11,573 nt of DNA from Gemmatimonadaceae bacterium (lineage in GTDB: Bacteria > Gemmatimonadota > Gemmatimonadetes > Gemmatimonadales > Gemmatimonadaceae), in contig JALOPO010000221.1 of the NCBI GenBank assembly GCA_025453855.1, positions 1 through 11,573 on the forward strand, written 5' to 3'. Of this stretch, positions 11,571 to 11,573 are shown one piece after another. Every line of letters begins with the position of its first letter. The first letter of the stretch is position 1. Under the pieces are notes generated by a model. The model was not told the origin of the DNA and made no database searches. It worked only from the letters and a program-made list of their open reading frames with translations. A program made the position numbers and the translations under genes.

Positions 11571-11573
11571 GCC

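Overview
The window reads as a stretch of chromosome from a high-GC bacterium. The best guess is Gemmatimonadota. That guess rests on the very high G+C, on coding regions packed almost end to end, and on a secreted protein at the right edge that combines carboxypeptidase-regulatory-like domains with a TonB-plug-like domain but no barrel, a layout common in that phylum. The assignment is an inference from protein style; no rRNA or other marker is present.

Layout: positions 1-6852 (+) form one tightly packed run of purine and phospholipid genes: the 3' part of purC (cut by the window edge), psd, pssA, purS, purQ, purL and purF. purC/psd and psd/pssA overlap by four bases (ATGA), purS and purQ are separated by one base, and the other gaps are 14-34 bases, so co-transcription is very likely. 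After a 146-base gap with small GC-rich hairpins comes ppdK (6999-9682, +), whose reading frame is broken by a 5-base tandem duplication. A GC-rich hairpin then separates it from a convergent gene (11570-9741, -) that encodes a predicted exported protein.

How the genes work together: PurS, PurQ and PurL form the three-part FGAM synthetase. PurF performs the first committed step of IMP synthesis and PurC makes SAICAR. PssA makes phosphatidylserine from CDP-diacylglycerol and serine, and Psd decarboxylates it to phosphatidylethanolamine, so the two lipid genes are a complete two-step PE module placed inside the purine operon. PPDK interconverts pyruvate/ATP/Pi and PEP/AMP/PPi.

The most notable observations are two exact short tandem duplications. 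One is a 5-bp duplication (TCTCG x2) that frameshifts ppdK; removing one copy restores an 892-residue enzyme exactly. The other is a 30-bp in-frame duplication in purL that repeats ten residues. Either could be a real mutation or an assembly or consensus error. I see no mobile element, CRISPR array, tRNA, rRNA or defence system, and nothing that supports a novel multi-gene system: the window is mainly housekeeping metabolism.
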